Source of the DNA: Propioniciclava sp. MC1595
Lineage (GTDB): Bacteria; Actinomycetota; Actinomycetes; Propionibacteriales; Propionibacteriaceae
DNA length: 64,000 bases
Assembly (NCBI RefSeq): GCF_017569205.1
Contig: NZ_CP071870.1
Coordinates: forward strand, 2,542,001-2,606,000
Direction of reading: 5' to 3'
Shown: positions 63,785-64,000 of the stretch, piece after piece
Numbering within the stretch: the stretch's first letter is position 1
Layout: every line of letters begins with the position of its first letter
The notes under the pieces: generated by a model
The model's input: only the letters and a program-made list of their open reading frames with translations
What the model was told of the DNA's origin: nothing
The model's database searches: none
Made by a program: the position numbers and the translations under genes

Positions 63785-64000
63785 TTCTCCTCCTCGCTCA
63801 CCGGGGCCGGGACGTCCGGGGCCGTCCAGCCACGCTCGTTGGCGATCCTGAGGCCCACCAGCGAGGCACCGCCGGCGGCGGGACCCTCGTCGGCACGGCC
63901 GTCGGGGAAGCCGGCGATGACCCGCTCGGCCTCCTTCCAGCTGGTGATGGTGGCGCCACGGGTCGACTCCACCGGCTTGCCGGCGGCCAGGTCGTCCAGC
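63781..64000 (-). CDS. nuoE: NADH-quinone oxidoreductase subunit E (start outside window)
   Basis: The last 72 or so residues of NuoE are visible, ending LRIANERGWTAPDVPAPVSEEEK. This is the actinobacterial C-terminal tail; the thioredoxin-like domain and its four Cys ligands lie beyond position 64000. The assignment rests mainly on position directly before nuoF and the overlapping stop; nuoA-nuoD are expected further upstream. Confidence 0.9.
   Translation of the reverse strand, partial: LDDLAAGKPVESTRGATITSWKEAERVIAGFPDGRADEGPAAGGASLVGLRIANERGWTAPDVPAPVSEEEK

Overview
The window is about 64 kb of high-GC actinobacterial chromosome and almost entirely housekeeping DNA. The family looks like Propionibacteriaceae or a close relative, which is an inference from several features: an actinobacterial rRNA operon with its long 23S rRNA, an MshA-type mycothiol glycosyltransferase, an MptB-type mannosyltransferase, a RamB-type regulator beside aceA, korAB, and a nuo operon ending in a polyprenyl diphosphate synthase. 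I see no phage, transposase, integrase or CRISPR array.

Region 1 (1-23.4 kb, nearly all minus strand) is the transcription/translation block. Read in the direction of transcription it runs hadA-hadB-murB-tRNA-Trp-secE-nusG-rplK-rplA-[16S-23S-5S]-rplJ-rplL-rpoB-rpoC-rpsL-rpsG-fusA (cut by the window edge). Two things interrupt the usual order. A complete rRNA operon sits between rplA and rplJ, and one plus-strand family-2 glycosyltransferase sits between rplL and rpoB. RpoB carries Asn at the position of E. coli Ser531, in the rifampicin pocket.

Region 2 (23.4-31.1 kb) is mixed: mshA-like, rpmG, tRNAs Met, Thr and Tyr, yajQ, a truncated pyrimidine-dimer glycosylase remnant, DUF2461, DUF1349, a small membrane protein, exonuclease III, a 3-hydroxyisobutyryl-CoA hydrolase and an MptB-like mannosyltransferase.

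Region 3 (31.1-42.0 kb, plus strand) is a redox and sulfur block. Three overlapping genes encode small NuoB-, NuoC- and NuoI-like proteins. They are followed by a cysteine-rich, probably leaderless leader peptide with a terminator-like hairpin. Next comes a tightly overlapping assimilatory sulfate-reduction run: ferredoxin sulfite reductase, APS reductase cysH, cysD, cysN, a TauE/SafE permease and a sirohydrochlorin chelatase. Ferredoxin-linked korAB completes the block. Copies of a 19-bp repeat are translated inside several of these genes.

Region 4 (42.2-51.1 kb) holds a lipoprotein serpin, thrC, a RamB-like regulator divergent from aceA-aceB (glyoxylate shunt), and an amidase. A 66-bp perfect palindrome lies between the amidase and the prenyl synthase.

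Region 5 (51.1-64 kb, minus) is the respiratory complex I operon nuoE(partial)-F-G-H-I-J-K-L-M-N, with most junctions overlapping by a few bases, ending in a long-chain polyprenyl diphosphate synthase likely to make the menaquinone side chain.

The best candidates for new biology are the cysteine leader/attenuator (32.46-32.60 kb), the orphan NuoB/C/I-like trio, the natural RpoB Asn435, the palindrome at 51.0 kb and an apparently over-represented octamer GGCGTCCG across the window.
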